Assembly: GCF_003460605.1 (NCBI RefSeq)
Contig: NZ_QTVN01000007.1
Location: 174,816-238,815, forward strand
Origin: Ruminococcus sp. AF31-8BH
Lineage (GTDB): Bacteria; Bacillota; Clostridia; Lachnospirales; Lachnospiraceae
Direction: 5' to 3'
DNA length: 64,000 bases
The translations under genes were made by a program, and so were the position numbers. The notes under the pieces are model-generated. The model was not told the origin of the DNA and made no database searches. It saw only the letters and a program-made list of their open reading frames with translations. Positions 63,850 through 64,000 of this stretch are shown here, in pieces; within the stretch, counting starts at the first letter, position 1; each line of letters starts with the position of its first letter.

Positions 63850-64000
63850 GAACAAGCTGTTTTGAAAACAACAGCAAATAACCTTGATAACTAAACAGTG
63901 AAACACATACGATTCTCGAAAATTTCTTTTACAAACATCATTCGAAGAGAATGAACTTTTTAGAACAGTAATGACGAGAGATAACTAAGCTAGTTGGTTG
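63850..64000 (+). other. Probable rRNA operon leader (16S would begin beyond the window)
   Basis: No gene is visible. ACCTTGATAACTAAACAGTG at about 63882 resembles the conserved junctions around clostridial rRNA genes. ATTCTCG and CGAAGAGAAT (about 63912-63951) can pair as a processing stem. The 16S itself is not seen. Confidence 0.55.

Overview
The window looks like a chromosome segment of a Lachnospiraceae member (Clostridia, low-to-mid GC Firmicutes), perhaps Blautia or a close relative. This rests on AGGAGG-type ribosome sites, a Trp T-box before trpEGDCFBA, a type III glutamine synthetase, HPr kinase beside a ROK glucokinase, a DUF1846 protein, a PurL with fused glutaminase domain, and tRNAs without encoded CCA. 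The genus is inferred; no 16S sequence lies inside the window. There is no prophage, no CRISPR array and no intact transposase gene.

Layout. 1-5.3 kb: the end of gatD, a WYL-like regulator, an orphan sugar-binding lipoprotein, xpt, a small conserved protein, a His-rich CsoR-type repressor and an Mrp/NBP35 Fe-S carrier. 5.3-11.5 kb: a class II aldolase with a LysR regulator and its probable operator, then purL. 11.5-12.3 kb: a gene-free island of long palindromes. 12.3-16.5 kb: an ECF sigma factor with its membrane anti-sigma, a SprT-like metalloprotein, a tRNA-Val/Met/Met operon and rhaD. 16.5-23.8 kb: a palindromic repeat, the Trp T-box and the complete tryptophan operon. 23.8-32.2 kb: lipid kinase, glnN, a MoxR/VWA pair, YitT and a CdaR-like regulator. 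32.2-38.3 kb: a second repeat island, ftsEX, ctpA and leuS. 38.3-45.4 kb: a RACo-like activator without ferredoxin domain, undecaprenol kinase, phasin-like/AarF pair, aroE and DUF1846. 45.7-55.5 kb: ftsH, uvrC, hprK, glk, a class A PBP and yigZ. 55.6-63.3 kb: ppiB, then tsaE-tsaB-rimI and rnz-tsaD-ispD separated by an opposite-strand yfhO. 63.4-64 kb: two tRNA-Ser genes, each with its own promoter, then a third promoter that probably opens a rRNA operon.

Most genes are housekeeping. Working groups are tryptophan synthesis under T-box attenuation, t6A tRNA modification (TsaB/D/E), carbon control (HprK and glucokinase), nitrogen assimilation (GlnN), divisome control (FtsEX and CtpA) and purine synthesis and salvage (PurL, Xpt).

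The least explained material is non-coding. One family of about 165-bp palindromes has CTAG ends, with two full-length members and several truncated ends. A separate set of long structured palindromes lies at 11.6-12.2 kb and 32.3-32.6 kb. These are the best candidates for something undescribed. The protein-level oddities are a WYL-type regulator lacking its WYL core, a RACo-like protein lacking its ferredoxin, and a metallopeptidase-like domain fused to a small C-terminal domain.
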